From positions 434,001 to 498,000 of the forward strand of contig JAUIHT010000001.1 in the NCBI GenBank assembly GCA_030432235.1: 64,000 bases of DNA, in the 5' to 3' direction. The position numbers and the translations under genes were made by a program. The notes below the pieces were generated by a model that did no database searches, was not told the origin of the DNA, and was given only the letters and a program-made list of their open reading frames with translations. The first letter of the stretch is position 1; the number at the start of each line of letters is the position of its first letter. Of this stretch, positions 34,058-42,951 are shown piece by piece. This DNA is from Verrucomicrobiia bacterium (GTDB lineage: Bacteria > Verrucomicrobiota > Verrucomicrobiia > Opitutales > Cerasicoccaceae).

Positions 34058-34834
34058 TTACTGTATACTTGAGTATTCTTCGAGCTCGTCGGCATCAGGC
34101 TGCATGTCATGAGTTGGGGCATTCTTGCTTTGATGAAGCTCGATTAGGTTAAAGGTCACCGGCCGGTTCGAATTACCGGTCGATTGGAGTACCACAAGTA
34201 CGCGCGTGTCTTCTCGAAAACGGTGAGCCGTAGAATAAAGCCGTTTCCAATTTTCTTTGGAACTATCGAAAAAGGCCAGTTTGACGGCTTGTAGACTTCT
34301 TTCGCTAATGTCCGGTCTGGCAATATCATTCGCGTTCGGAGGCAGCTTGAGTTGATTGGTTCCGATAAGTCCGATAACGGGTACCTCCGAACGATTGATG
34401 AGGCAGGCGCTGCCGTTAGGAAAGCGGTTTTCATCGTATTCTATCAGGTAGCCTTTAATGCCTCCCAACGAAGGCGTTGAGTACTCGACTATCAGCAAGC
34501 CGTCATGCAGTCCCTCTGGGATGGTGATCGATGTAATTGGAACATAGCTGTCCCCTGTTTTATGGTAGAGAACCATGGGGCTCGGGCCACTGTAATGGTA
34601 AGGTCCGGACTGACTGAGAATATTCAGGCCGAGCTCCCGGTACCGTCCGCCCGTAATAATATAAACGGGGTGGCTCATGCGCTCAAATCCCTCCGGAGAG
34701 GCGGCATACATATCCTGTGTTGGCAGAACGAAAATACTGAAATCCAGGCTGAGATTTTCCTGGGCTTCAAGCGATTTCGCCAAAATGGTTGCGGCGAACA
34801 GGAGAAATAGGTAGGTGCTTTTTTTAGATTTCAT
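34058..34834 (-). CDS. Secreted protein partner of the Verru_Chthon A-like gene
   Basis: A 258-residue exported protein (signal ending near KSLEAQE) that I do not recognise. It contains a beta-rich region (YIITGGRYRELGLNI, VLYHKTGDSYVPI) and an acidic C-terminus. Its ATG overlaps the end of the upstream gene by 11 bases, so the two are co-translated. Its context suggests a surface appendage or secretion accessory role, but nothing in the sequence proves this. Confidence 0.6.
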   Translation of the reverse strand: MKSKKSTYLFLLFAATILAKSLEAQENLSLDFSIFVLPTQDMYAASPEGFERMSHPVYIITGGRYRELGLNILSQSGPYHYSGPSPMVLYHKTGDSYVPITSITIPEGLHDGLLIVEYSTPSLGGIKGYLIEYDENRFPNGSACLINRSEVPVIGLIGTNQLKLPPNANDIARPDISERSLQAVKLAFFDSSKENWKRLYSTAHRFREDTRVLVVLQSTGNSNRPVTFNLIELHQSKNAPTHDMQPDADELEEYSSIQ

Positions 34835-37800
34835 CTTCGTTCAGCCAACGGAATGACACAATGGAGAACTTTCTGCCAAAGGTCTGGTTGTTCGTGTTGG
34901 TGGCGGGATACTTTTCTGCCGGGTCGGCAGTATCATCAACATACTCGGGCTGGCGCTGTACAATCGCTTCACACCAGGCCTTGCCGGTGGTTTGGCTGCT
35001 GATGGTGTCGGTGACGCTGCCATAGGCCCGGATACGGAAGGTGTCACCTCGTGCGGTCAGGTAGGGGCCGATTTGGGTGAGGATATCGGCTTGGGTCAGG
35101 AAGCCGGGAGCGGCTGCCGAGCGTGGGCCGTCACCGGCCCCGGGGTAAGGGAAGGCCTTGCCTGTTTGCGCCATGGATTCGGGGGCAAGATCATCCTCCA
35201 GTGAGTCATTGATGCCGGGCGGCGCCAAGGGGTCGTTTTTGTTGCTGGTCGCGTCGATTGCGGCCTGTAGGGCGCCGGTTAAGTTTTGCTTGGAATTTCC
35301 CGGGGCATCGAGGTCACGGTTGACAAAGTCCGACACGGACAGGAAGGGGCCGCGGGCTTTGACTTCGTCGACGATTGCCTTGGCCAATGCCTCCAATTGC
35401 GCGTCCGGCGTGCCATCGATTGTTCGAAAGCCACGCCAGGGATCGCTATCGTTGCCGGATGGAAGGCTAAAGCGTGGAAAAGCCAATTCAAGATCGGCGA
35501 TGCTTCCCCTCACGGGCGCAAGTGCGAGAGGATTGACGTAGTCGAAGCGCTCACCCGCCCAGCCGGACAGGACTGCTTTCCAGGCTTCGACGGAGGTGGA
35601 GTTGACGTTAAACATACCGTCCACGCTCATCTGGGTAGCGGCGGTGTCGTAACGGTCGAGTTTGTTTTCTGTGGCTGTTGTAGCTAAGGTATAGCGCGGG
35701 TTGCCGTCGACGGCGTTTACCGTGCCGCTTGCGTCGACGCGACTGGAGAAAAAGAAGTCGTCCCACAGGACTTCGTTGAGGCGGTAAGAGAAGTCCTTCG
35801 CATCATGAGCCACATATGGAGAGGCGTAGCTGTTGCCGACGGCATAGGCGGGTTCCCAGGCCTCGGAAAGGTTCAGGTGCTGGAATTGGCCGAGGGAATA
35901 GAGCGGGCGAGTGGGTACTTCAAAGAGCGTAACGAAGCTTTCGCTGCCCGTGTTATCCGGGCCCCAAAAGGTATGCGTGAACTCACCGCTCCCGAAGGGA
36001 GAATCTACCGGAAAGGCGGTTTCATAAATAGGATAATGATAGCCGTCGAAAACGGGGTTTCCTAGCCACAGTCCACCCGGGTCCTGCTCACTGTTTATCG
36101 CGCGTGGGTTGTAGTCGGCCAACCAGCGGCTTCCGCCGGTGCCGTCCGATCTGGTTGGGTATTGGCCGGGTGAGGGGATGGCGAGTCTGCTTGAGTCTCT
36201 TGTCTGATGTTTCATGGGAATCGCGGAGTCGGCTTCGTTCCATTGCGTGGTGACCGCTCCGAGGGATGAGAATAGGCTGTCGTCAATGGCTTGTACGATT
36301 GTGTTCCCCTGATAGAGTTTGAAATGCAGGTAGCCCCAACGGACGCGGACATAGCAATTGACCGCGCCACTGGTCACCGGATCGAGATCGCTTTGTGGAA
36401 TGGTGCCGTTAGAAACGGAAACATCCTTCCATGTGTAATTCTCTGTATCGTACTGATTGGTCAGTTCGGCGCCGCTGGAATCGTATTCTGCTGAGTTTGC
36501 CAGCGAAAAAACCTTCACTTCACCGGGGCGAAAACCGATCGCATTCATTTTTAGTTTTAGAGGTGCTCCGAAGACATTGGCAAAGGTACTCTGCAGGTCA
36601 TAGTTGCTATCGTCTTTGTAGCTTTTGCCGGCCGCGAGCTGAGTCCACATAAATAGTATCAGAGCCCTGTTGAACTGGATTTCGACTGTGTAATCGGAGG
36701 GCTCCAGGGCGACATTGTAGGGATTGGCGATGGCTACGATCGGCTTCAAGGTCCAACGCGGAAGCGAGGGTTCCGTGCCCGATGTCAGCATCGCCCCGAG
36801 ATTGAGTTGTACTGCCGTCAAGATCGGGGCGACGCCGTGCTGCGTTGCTGTCTGGGCCTGTACTTCGATGCTGGGAACTTCGTTAGCGAGGGTGGCATTT
36901 TTGAAAGGGAGCTGGTAGTAGGAACGAAGGAGCCCCCAGCTTGGGCCGCCGCTGTATAGGCTGGCGTTATTCGCATAAGCGGCATCGTCGCTGAATCCGG
37001 ATTCGAGGATGCGGCTGAGATCCTTGCGGAATCCGCCGTCCATCACATCGACAAGGAGCCCCTGACTGATAAACGAAAGGTCCGCTTGGGAACGCTGAAA
37101 CGGGATTTCGTAGTCGGGACCGGCCATGGCTCCTTCATGGTAGCTTTGGGCCCGTGTAATGGATTCCGGCAGGACGGCGGTATTGCTCTGGAATAACGTC
37201 TCAAACTGTTCCATCCACGCTAATCTGGGATCGTAGTCTTTTTTATTTGCGGATGGATCGTTATAGGTACTGGGAAATAGATGGTTGTCCGAGGCAGGGG
37301 CACTTTTTGCCATAAGGGATTCGTCGCCGATCCACCATGCCGCTTCGTCATGTGACGTACCGGAATTGGAGAGGGTGATGACTTCCCCTTGGATGGTAAT
37401 CGGAGTGCCGGTGGCGGTCCTGTAGTTGAGAAGGGGGATGGAATTGCTTATGTCGGGCGTCGCCGGATCCGGAGAGCCACTCGAGGAAATGAGCCAGTGG
37501 GGCTCTCCGTAGGGTAGGCTGTCGGTGGCCGCGGACACTGAAGTGGGCCAGACGCCCGTCCAGAGCCGTGCCGCATCAGAGGTGCCTGGCAGGATTTCCG
37601 CTCGGGCGGTGATCCGGCAATCGTCGCCCGCATATTTTTGTAATTCCCCGATGGCGATGGAGAGGGCCGTCAGCGCATTCTCCTGGGCCTTGCTTGTTGT
37701 CTGTGTGGTGCCCATGGAGCGGGTTTCTATTCTCACCAGTGTGGCCAACGAGACCAGAAGCAAGAATACGAAGGACAACAACGCTATGGCTGCAATCAAA

Positions 37801-37856
37801 GCAAACCCGTGTGATGAGCCTGGGTTTTCTGCATGAAATGTCTTAATGCGCGTCAT
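34824..37856 (-). CDS. Verru_Chthon cassette protein A-like
   Basis: A 1010-residue protein from ATG 37856 (an ATG four codons upstream touches the operator). The N-terminus is GFALIAAIALLSFVFLLLVS, a pilin/PilX-like hydrophobic helix, followed by RIETRSMGTTQTTSKAQENA and AIGELQKYAGDD-RITARAEI, the pattern I associate with Verru_Chthon cassette protein A. The rest is a large extracellular domain. The usual B, C and D prepilin-like partners are absent here. Operator ATGTATACAT lies at 37869-37878, so this envelope protein appears sugar-regulated. Confidence 0.75.
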   Translation of the reverse strand: MTRIKTFHAENPGSSHGFALIAAIALLSFVFLLLVSLATLVRIETRSMGTTQTTSKAQENALTALSIAIGELQKYAGDDCRITARAEILPGTSDAARLWTGVWPTSVSAATDSLPYGEPHWLISSSGSPDPATPDISNSIPLLNYRTATGTPITIQGEVITLSNSGTSHDEAAWWIGDESLMAKSAPASDNHLFPSTYNDPSANKKDYDPRLAWMEQFETLFQSNTAVLPESITRAQSYHEGAMAGPDYEIPFQRSQADLSFISQGLLVDVMDGGFRKDLSRILESGFSDDAAYANNASLYSGGPSWGLLRSYYQLPFKNATLANEVPSIEVQAQTATQHGVAPILTAVQLNLGAMLTSGTEPSLPRWTLKPIVAIANPYNVALEPSDYTVEIQFNRALILFMWTQLAAGKSYKDDSNYDLQSTFANVFGAPLKLKMNAIGFRPGEVKVFSLANSAEYDSSGAELTNQYDTENYTWKDVSVSNGTIPQSDLDPVTSGAVNCYVRVRWGYLHFKLYQGNTIVQAIDDSLFSSLGAVTTQWNEADSAIPMKHQTRDSSRLAIPSPGQYPTRSDGTGGSRWLADYNPRAINSEQDPGGLWLGNPVFDGYHYPIYETAFPVDSPFGSGEFTHTFWGPDNTGSESFVTLFEVPTRPLYSLGQFQHLNLSEAWEPAYAVGNSYASPYVAHDAKDFSYRLNEVLWDDFFFSSRVDASGTVNAVDGNPRYTLATTATENKLDRYDTAATQMSVDGMFNVNSTSVEAWKAVLSGWAGERFDYVNPLALAPVRGSIADLELAFPRFSLPSGNDSDPWRGFRTIDGTPDAQLEALAKAIVDEVKARGPFLSVSDFVNRDLDAPGNSKQNLTGALQAAIDATSNKNDPLAPPGINDSLEDDLAPESMAQTGKAFPYPGAGDGPRSAAAPGFLTQADILTQIGPYLTARGDTFRIRAYGSVTDTISSQTTGKAWCEAIVQRQPEYVDDTADPAEKYPATNTNNQTFGRKFSIVSFRWLNEDEI

Positions 37857-37868
37857 AAATGAACTCAT

Positions 37869-37878
37869 ATGTATACAT
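37869..37878 (-). promoter_or_regulatory. Island B operator upstream of the Verru_Chthon A-like gene
   Basis: Perfect palindrome ATGTATACAT 12 bases before ATG 37856. The -35 is weak: no TTGAC at N13. It shares a 305-bp divergent region with the module at 38137; nothing else is visible in that gap. Confidence 0.5.
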
Positions 37879-38136
37879 AATGGAGCATGAGCAACGCCAA
37901 ATTGATGATTTCAGTGCTAATTTTGAAAAAAATCGTGCGACATTTGCCGATTCGAATCCATTTTATTTCAAGTGCCTGCAGCAGTTTTCATGCAAGAAAA
38001 GCTGATGGGTAAATAGAAAGCAAGAAATGCCTGATATTGCTTAATCTGTCATTATTCCAGGGAGAATGCAAGATCCGATTGCAAGATGAATTTCGACCGT
38101 TTTTTTCGACAGTGCTCTATTTTCGTAATTAGCAGC

Positions 38137-38165
38137 TTGACCAATATGAATTCGAATGTATGCAT
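38137..38165 (+). promoter_or_regulatory. Island B promoter module (TTGACC-N13-ATGTATGCAT)
   Basis: TTGACC at 38137-38142, 13 bases, ATGTATGCAT at 38156-38165. The ATG at 38174 is 8 bases further, predicting a leaderless transcript. Confidence 0.65.
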
Positions 38166-38173
38166 ATAAAGCC

Positions 38174-38830
38174 ATGAATGCAAAAATATTCTCTCTGGCT
38201 GCTGCGCTAATGGCTCTGTTCGGGACTTCTCTTCAGGGGGTAACGTTGGTTTCCTATGATTTTTCGGGCCAGCCTGGTAACCAAACAACCACGTCGACTT
38301 CCGTCGTAGCCAGTGGCCTCAGTGCCGATCCGTTGAGCCGTGGGGCGGGCTTGGGCTCAGTCGCCTTTGCCGACAGTATGTCGGGTACTGGTTGGGACGT
38401 GGGTGATTTTACACCGTCGGATAACGATTATTTCGAATTTTCCATTACTCCGGATTCGGGGTATGAGATGGATGTTACGTCTATTGACCTTTCCATCCTG
38501 CGCTCATCGTCGGGAGCTAAGAACTACGCGATATTTACCAGTCTGGATAATTATGCGTCGGCAGCCACCAATACTTATTTGGATATTGGAACCGGCACCC
38601 AGAATTTAAGTTTTACCTTCCTGACTCCTTCCAATTTTGAGGGATTGGCGAGTGGTTTGACTTTACGCTTGTATGGCTGGAATGCAACCACCGGTGGCGC
38701 GGCCTATTTGCAAAGTACATTTACGGCGAGTGGGTCTGTCAATGTGGTGCCTGAGCCGTCCACCTATGCCCTGTTTATGTCGCTGGGATTGGTGGCCTAT
38801 CTGGTATGCCGCCGACATCTGCGGAAGTAA
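38174..38830 (+). CDS. PEP-CTERM protein 2
   Basis: A 218-residue exported protein of the same family as 32509. The ATG at 38174 gives the signal MNAKIFSLAAALMALFGTS; an in-frame ATG at 38156 falls inside the operator. The body has VSYDFSGQPGN, LSRGAGLGS, SPDSGYEMDVTSIDLSILR and LRLYGWNATTGG. It ends PEPSTYALFMSLGLVAYLV with CRRHLRK, a PEP-CTERM signal. It heads a likely operon with 38853 and 39510. Confidence 0.8.
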   Translation: MNAKIFSLAAALMALFGTSLQGVTLVSYDFSGQPGNQTTTSTSVVASGLSADPLSRGAGLGSVAFADSMSGTGWDVGDFTPSDNDYFEFSITPDSGYEMDVTSIDLSILRSSSGAKNYAIFTSLDNYASAATNTYLDIGTGTQNLSFTFLTPSNFEGLASGLTLRLYGWNATTGGAAYLQSTFTASGSVNVVPEPSTYALFMSLGLVAYLVCRRHLRK

Positions 38831-38852
38831 TAGCTCCATAGGATTCAAAACA

Positions 38853-39458
38853 ATGAGGCTCTTGCTCGCTCTCCTGTTTGCCGGTGCAGGCGTGATTGCG
38901 TCTGCCGATACCGCTCCAGCGGAGGACGGTGTCTTGGCCAGCTATTATCTAGGAGGGCTGAGCGGTAATGAATACGAACTGGACGTGACCCATGTTGTGC
39001 CTGGAGTCACGGCTGGGGCGCTCAGCCGTGGTAATGGTTTGAATTACACGGTGCGCGCCGAGAATACCTTTTGTGCCAATGGTTGGACTCGATCCGAGGA
39101 ACCGGCAGAGAACGATTATTTTTCCTTCACGATAGCGCCTCTGGAGGGCTACGAAATCGACTTGGAAGCACTGGATTTTACGGAATTTGTTAATCGCAAC
39201 GGACCGGCTAATTTTGTCATCCGAAGCAGTCTGGACGATTTCAAAAGCAACTGTTTCGGGCCTGTTGGCATCTCCGATATCGCGCCGGTGAACCTCAGGG
39301 AAATCCCGCTGAGCGATGCTTTCCTCGGATTAACGAAGCCGGTGACCTTTCGATTGATTGCATGGGGTTCCAAGAGTAGCGGCAGTGGCGTTTGGGGCAT
39401 TGGGAATCCTAAAGTGCCCACCCGTTTGGTGGTGCGTGGTCAGGCGAGGCGTCCCTGA
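38853..39458 (+). CDS. Secreted anchorless paralog of PEP-CTERM protein 2
   Basis: A 201-residue exported protein; the ATG at 38853 starts MRLLLALLFAGAGVIASAD. The family pattern ASYYLGGLSGNEYELDV, LSRGNGLNY and FRLIAWGSKSSGSGVWG is kept, but there is no sorting signal. It begins 22 bases after the PEP-CTERM gene stop, so it is probably in the same operon. Confidence 0.75.
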   Translation: MRLLLALLFAGAGVIASADTAPAEDGVLASYYLGGLSGNEYELDVTHVVPGVTAGALSRGNGLNYTVRAENTFCANGWTRSEEPAENDYFSFTIAPLEGYEIDLEALDFTEFVNRNGPANFVIRSSLDDFKSNCFGPVGISDIAPVNLREIPLSDAFLGLTKPVTFRLIAWGSKSSGSGVWGIGNPKVPTRLVVRGQARRP

Positions 39459-39509
39459 CATCTACGGTGTTGCTGGCATCTTCGTAAATTGTATTATCAT
39501 TTTCAAGAT

Positions 39510-41135
39510 ATGTTCCTGCTTCGAGGTGTCAGCTGGTTTGTCTTCATCGCCTGTTTTTCATTCGCGTGGGGGCAGGCAGCTGGGCCGGTAGATGAGCAGC
39601 GGAGCCATTCTGTCGGGCGCATTCTATTTAACGATGATGGCGATTATACCTATGTTGGAAACTCGCCAGATGAGTGGCGAGTCCATCTCGCGCAAATGCT
39701 CGAGGGATTGAATCGGATACCGGTAACGGGTTTGGTTTACTCACTAGCTACGGGGACAGATGTTCTGCTTTACCCGAGCCAAGCGGGCAGCTCTTGGGGA
39801 TGGAAGCAAACGGAGATTCCGAGTCGCCTTTCCCATATCCGGCAATTCCCCATCGCGGTTCAGTCAGGCTATGACGGTGTTCGCTGGGCTGCTGAAGATG
39901 CGATGTCCCTGGGGTTGGCCTTTGTGCCGGCTTTTCGTATGAACGATGCCCATTACACAAGTGGTAACGCGTCTTACCTAGAAGGTCGGTTCTGGGAGGA
40001 AAATCGTGGTCTTTACACTTTTCAACAACCCCCCTATCCGGTTGGTAAGCTCAATGGGTATAAAGAACTCCTTGATTTTTCCCACCAGGAAGTGCGGGCC
40101 CACCGCCTGGCAGTAATCGAAGAGGCCATTAGCCGTTACACGGATGTGTTGGATGGCTTTCTCCTGGATTTTATGCGAACTCCCGCCTTTTTCGACCTGG
40201 ATATGGCCGAGGATAAGGCGCCCTTGATGACGGAGTTGGTGCTGCGTGTAAGGCAAGCGCTTGATTGCGTGGAGGCGGAGAAGGCGCAGCGTATTCCGTT
40301 AATTGTTCGCGTGCCGGCCACGTTGAATAATTGTCGGCGAGTGGGCTTAGATCTGCCGGAATGGATGCGTCAGGGCATTGTCCAAATCGTGATTCCCGCG
40401 CAGGCGATGACGCTTGCTCATGATTCTCCGTTGCAGGAGTTCATCGATCTTGGGGAGCCGCAGGGGATCCTTGTATATGCGTCCATTTACGAACGAACGA
40501 ATTACACCTGTTCTTTCAGTCGGCAAGCGCCGGACAAGAGTGACTTTATCGGACGCAGTGCTTCCGCTCAGCTTCTGCGTGGAGCGATTAACAATTACCG
40601 TCACATGGGAGCGGCGGGATTTGAGCTCTATAATTTTAATCTGCCTCTCAATGAGGCTCAGGGGAAGGCCTTTCAGTCTTTAGATTCGTCGGATAGCGAT
40701 GCTGGATTGGCGAGGGTCTATGCCATTACCCCGGCCTATTTTTTTGACTATCTCGATATCTATGAGCCAGCGAAGCAAATCCCGTTTCCCCTTTCAAAAG
40801 CGAAGCCGGCTCTTCGCCTGAATCTGTATTTCGGTGAAAATCCTGCCGGACTGAATGCGTCGGATTACTGCGGCTTAAGACTGGGTTTTGCTCGCGACAT
40901 CCAGCCTGACGCTTTGCGGGTCTCGTTGAACGGGAATATCCTGGAAGCGAGCAGCAGTAGCTCGCTTAATGTGAAGCAGGGACCCAGGGCCTTCCTGCAA
41001 TACGCCATACCCGATGCATCCGATGTGTTGCGGGAGGGTGGAAATGATTTGCTCATAACCGTGACCGATGCCGAATCAACGGTGGAAAACACCCTTGTCG
41101 AGGTACAGGTGGGAATTCTGTCTGAAGGGAGCTAA
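39510..41135 (+). CDS. Secreted TIM-barrel glycoside-hydrolase-like protein
   Basis: A 541-residue exported protein from ATG 39510 (MFLLRGVSWFVFIACFSFAW). The central region looks like a GH10-type or GHL10-like barrel: VQSGYDGVRWAAEDAMSLGL, DVLDGFLLDFMRTPAFF and GAAGFELYNFNLP. A beta domain follows (LRLNLYFGEN, LRVSLNGNIL). I do not recognise a specific GH family. It is the third gene after promoter 38137 and overlaps the aldo/keto reductase end by 4 bases (convergent). Confidence 0.65.
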   Translation: MFLLRGVSWFVFIACFSFAWGQAAGPVDEQRSHSVGRILFNDDGDYTYVGNSPDEWRVHLAQMLEGLNRIPVTGLVYSLATGTDVLLYPSQAGSSWGWKQTEIPSRLSHIRQFPIAVQSGYDGVRWAAEDAMSLGLAFVPAFRMNDAHYTSGNASYLEGRFWEENRGLYTFQQPPYPVGKLNGYKELLDFSHQEVRAHRLAVIEEAISRYTDVLDGFLLDFMRTPAFFDLDMAEDKAPLMTELVLRVRQALDCVEAEKAQRIPLIVRVPATLNNCRRVGLDLPEWMRQGIVQIVIPAQAMTLAHDSPLQEFIDLGEPQGILVYASIYERTNYTCSFSRQAPDKSDFIGRSASAQLLRGAINNYRHMGAAGFELYNFNLPLNEAQGKAFQSLDSSDSDAGLARVYAITPAYFFDYLDIYEPAKQIPFPLSKAKPALRLNLYFGENPAGLNASDYCGLRLGFARDIQPDALRVSLNGNILEASSSSSLNVKQGPRAFLQYAIPDASDVLREGGNDLLITVTDAESTVENTLVEVQVGILSEGS

Positions 41136-42064
41136 CCGGTTGCGGTGGTGGCGCACGGAGATTTTCGATTCGGCCATTCCGCCGGATTTAAAATCCAACC
41201 GGGTACTTGTGGAATTGTTTCCAGAGCAGCGTTGGTGCGGGATTCGCCTCCGCTAGAGGCGTGCAGGGTACAGGTGTTTTGTTTGACCTGATCTGTTGTC
41301 TCAACTCCGATGACGACGGAACTGATCAGGGGATTTTCGACCATCAGTCGCAGCAGGTATTCGGATAAAGGAATTCCGTGGGAGCGCGCTTGGCGGCGCA
41401 GGGCATCCCGCGCGGGCTTAATGGCGAGCAAGTGGGATGGCGTGGAATCATCGTCCATGAGCAGCAACCCCTGCAGGAAGGCGCTACGGGCAAAAACCAG
41501 GATATCCCGCTCGGCGCAGGTCTGTAGCAGACCGGTTTCGGTGAAGCGGTGGTCGACGGCATTGGTGGGGATTTGGACGGCGTCCACGCCGGAGTGGTCC
41601 AGTGCTTGTTTTAGCCCTTCGGGGCTGGCGACGGATACGCCGGTCAGCTCGCAGAGTCCTTGCTCGCGCATCTTTTGAAGGATGTCCCAGTATATCAGAT
41701 TCTCCTCGCGGTGAAGCAGGACGCAGGGCAGGGCATCGAGCTCCAGGCAGCGCAGAGAATTCTGGATGCTTTGGCGGATGCGTGTTTCCGCCTCGCTAGC
41801 GGTCAGATCGGCTGGCAGGGGCTGTACCTTGGTAACGACCGTAAATGCCTCTTGCAGATTCGCCTCTCGGAGCGCCTGGCCTAGAACGGCCTCGCTCTGG
41901 CCGTAGGCGGCCGCGGTGTCGATGCAGTTGATGCCTTCGCTCGCAGCGGTTTCCAGCATCTGGCAAACTTCACTTACGCTGGGCGGACCACTGGTATTGG
42001 CCACGCCATAGGCCTGGCCGAGCTGGGCGGTGCCCAAAGTAAGTTTGGAAAGGGTGAAGCTCAT
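41132..42064 (-). CDS. Aldo/keto reductase
   Basis: A 310-residue NADPH-dependent reductase of the AKR superfamily: LTLGTAQLGQAYGVAN, CIDTAAAYGQSEAVLG (Asp and Tyr of the tetrad), TKVQ (Lys) and VLLHREENL (His). The ATG overlaps the end of the SDR gene by 4 bases (ATGA). Together with the SDR it probably oxidises or reduces a sugar intermediate. The last 30 residues are unusual (ESRTNAALETIPQVPGWILN) and may be a family-specific tail. Confidence 0.85.
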   Translation of the reverse strand: MSFTLSKLTLGTAQLGQAYGVANTSGPPSVSEVCQMLETAASEGINCIDTAAAYGQSEAVLGQALREANLQEAFTVVTKVQPLPADLTASEAETRIRQSIQNSLRCLELDALPCVLLHREENLIYWDILQKMREQGLCELTGVSVASPEGLKQALDHSGVDAVQIPTNAVDHRFTETGLLQTCAERDILVFARSAFLQGLLLMDDDSTPSHLLAIKPARDALRRQARSHGIPLSEYLLRLMVENPLISSVVIGVETTDQVKQNTCTLHASSGGESRTNAALETIPQVPGWILNPAEWPNRKSPCATTATG

Positions 42065-42867
42065 TTTGCGGTGTAGCCTCCATCAACCATCAGATTGGTG
42101 CCGGTGATGTAGGCCGAGGCATCTGAAGCCAGGAAGGCAATCGGCCCCTGAATGTCGGCTAGGTTTGCAGGGCGTCCCAGCAGGGTGCGCTGACTGTAGC
42201 GTTGTACAAACTCGGCGGACATGCGTTCGCTCAACACGCCACCGGGGCTGAGGCAGTTGCAGCGGACCCCCTGCTGGCCGTACTTGGCCGCGATGTAACG
42301 GGTGAAATTGACCATGCCACCCTTGTGGAAGAAATAGTCGGGTATGTAACCATCCATGCCAAGCCCCTCGTAGAGGGTGGCGTCCGGTCCGACGACCCCC
42401 TGGATGGAGCCTATATTAATAATAGAGCCGCGGCCTTGCCCGGCCATTTGGTCCGCCGCAAGCCGGGTTAAGGCAAAGAGCCCCGTTGCATTCGTTTGCA
42501 TGCTTTCCTGGAATGCCTCGGCCGGATCCTGGTGGGATTTCATCGGGCGCGTGGCCGCATTATTGACGAGAACGTCTATTCTTCCCGATTCCTCCATGAT
42601 CTGGGCTACCATCGCCTCTATGGAGGAAGTGTCAGCCTGATCGTAGGCTACGGCCTTGGCCTGATGCCCCTGGGAGACACGCTCTTCGGCGGCTTGTTTC
42701 AGCTTCTCCAGGTTTCGTGACGCCATCCACACGAGTGCTCCGGCTCCGCATAGGGCGTCCACAATAGCTTGGCCGTAGAGGCCGGCAGCTCCGGTTACAA
42801 TTGCAATCTTGCCATCCAAAGAAAACTCGTTAACCGAAAACTCAGTCATTTCTAATACGTTAATCAT
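42061..42867 (-). CDS. Short-chain dehydrogenase/reductase
   Basis: A 268-residue SDR: IVTGAAGLYGQAIVD (cofactor loop), NNAATRP, NIGSIQGVVGPD (Ser region), and YIPDYFFHKGG where Tyr and Lys keep the YxxxK spacing. Motif wording such as LYEGLGMDGY and YFFHKGGM is known to me from SDRs near nonulosonate or sugar clusters, but the substrate is not proven. The operator at 42902 lies upstream. Coupled by overlap to the AKR gene. Confidence 0.85.
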   Translation of the reverse strand: MINVLEMTEFSVNEFSLDGKIAIVTGAAGLYGQAIVDALCGAGALVWMASRNLEKLKQAAEERVSQGHQAKAVAYDQADTSSIEAMVAQIMEESGRIDVLVNNAATRPMKSHQDPAEAFQESMQTNATGLFALTRLAADQMAGQGRGSIINIGSIQGVVGPDATLYEGLGMDGYIPDYFFHKGGMVNFTRYIAAKYGQQGVRCNCLSPGGVLSERMSAEFVQRYSQRTLLGRPANLADIQGPIAFLASDASAYITGTNLMVDGGYTAK

Positions 42868-42901
42868 CTTGCAATCAGCGGCAAGCCGAATATGGACACA
42901 T

Positions 42902-42911
42902 ATGCATACAT
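42902..42911 (-). promoter_or_regulatory. Island B operator upstream of the SDR-AKR operon
   Basis: ATGTATGCAT read on the minus strand, 34 bases before the SDR ATG. No TTGAC at N13. It lies in the divergent region shared with the regulator gene. Confidence 0.5.
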
Positions 42912-42951
42912 TTTTAAAAACAAAAGCTTTTTTGGCTGCTGCTGTAAATGA

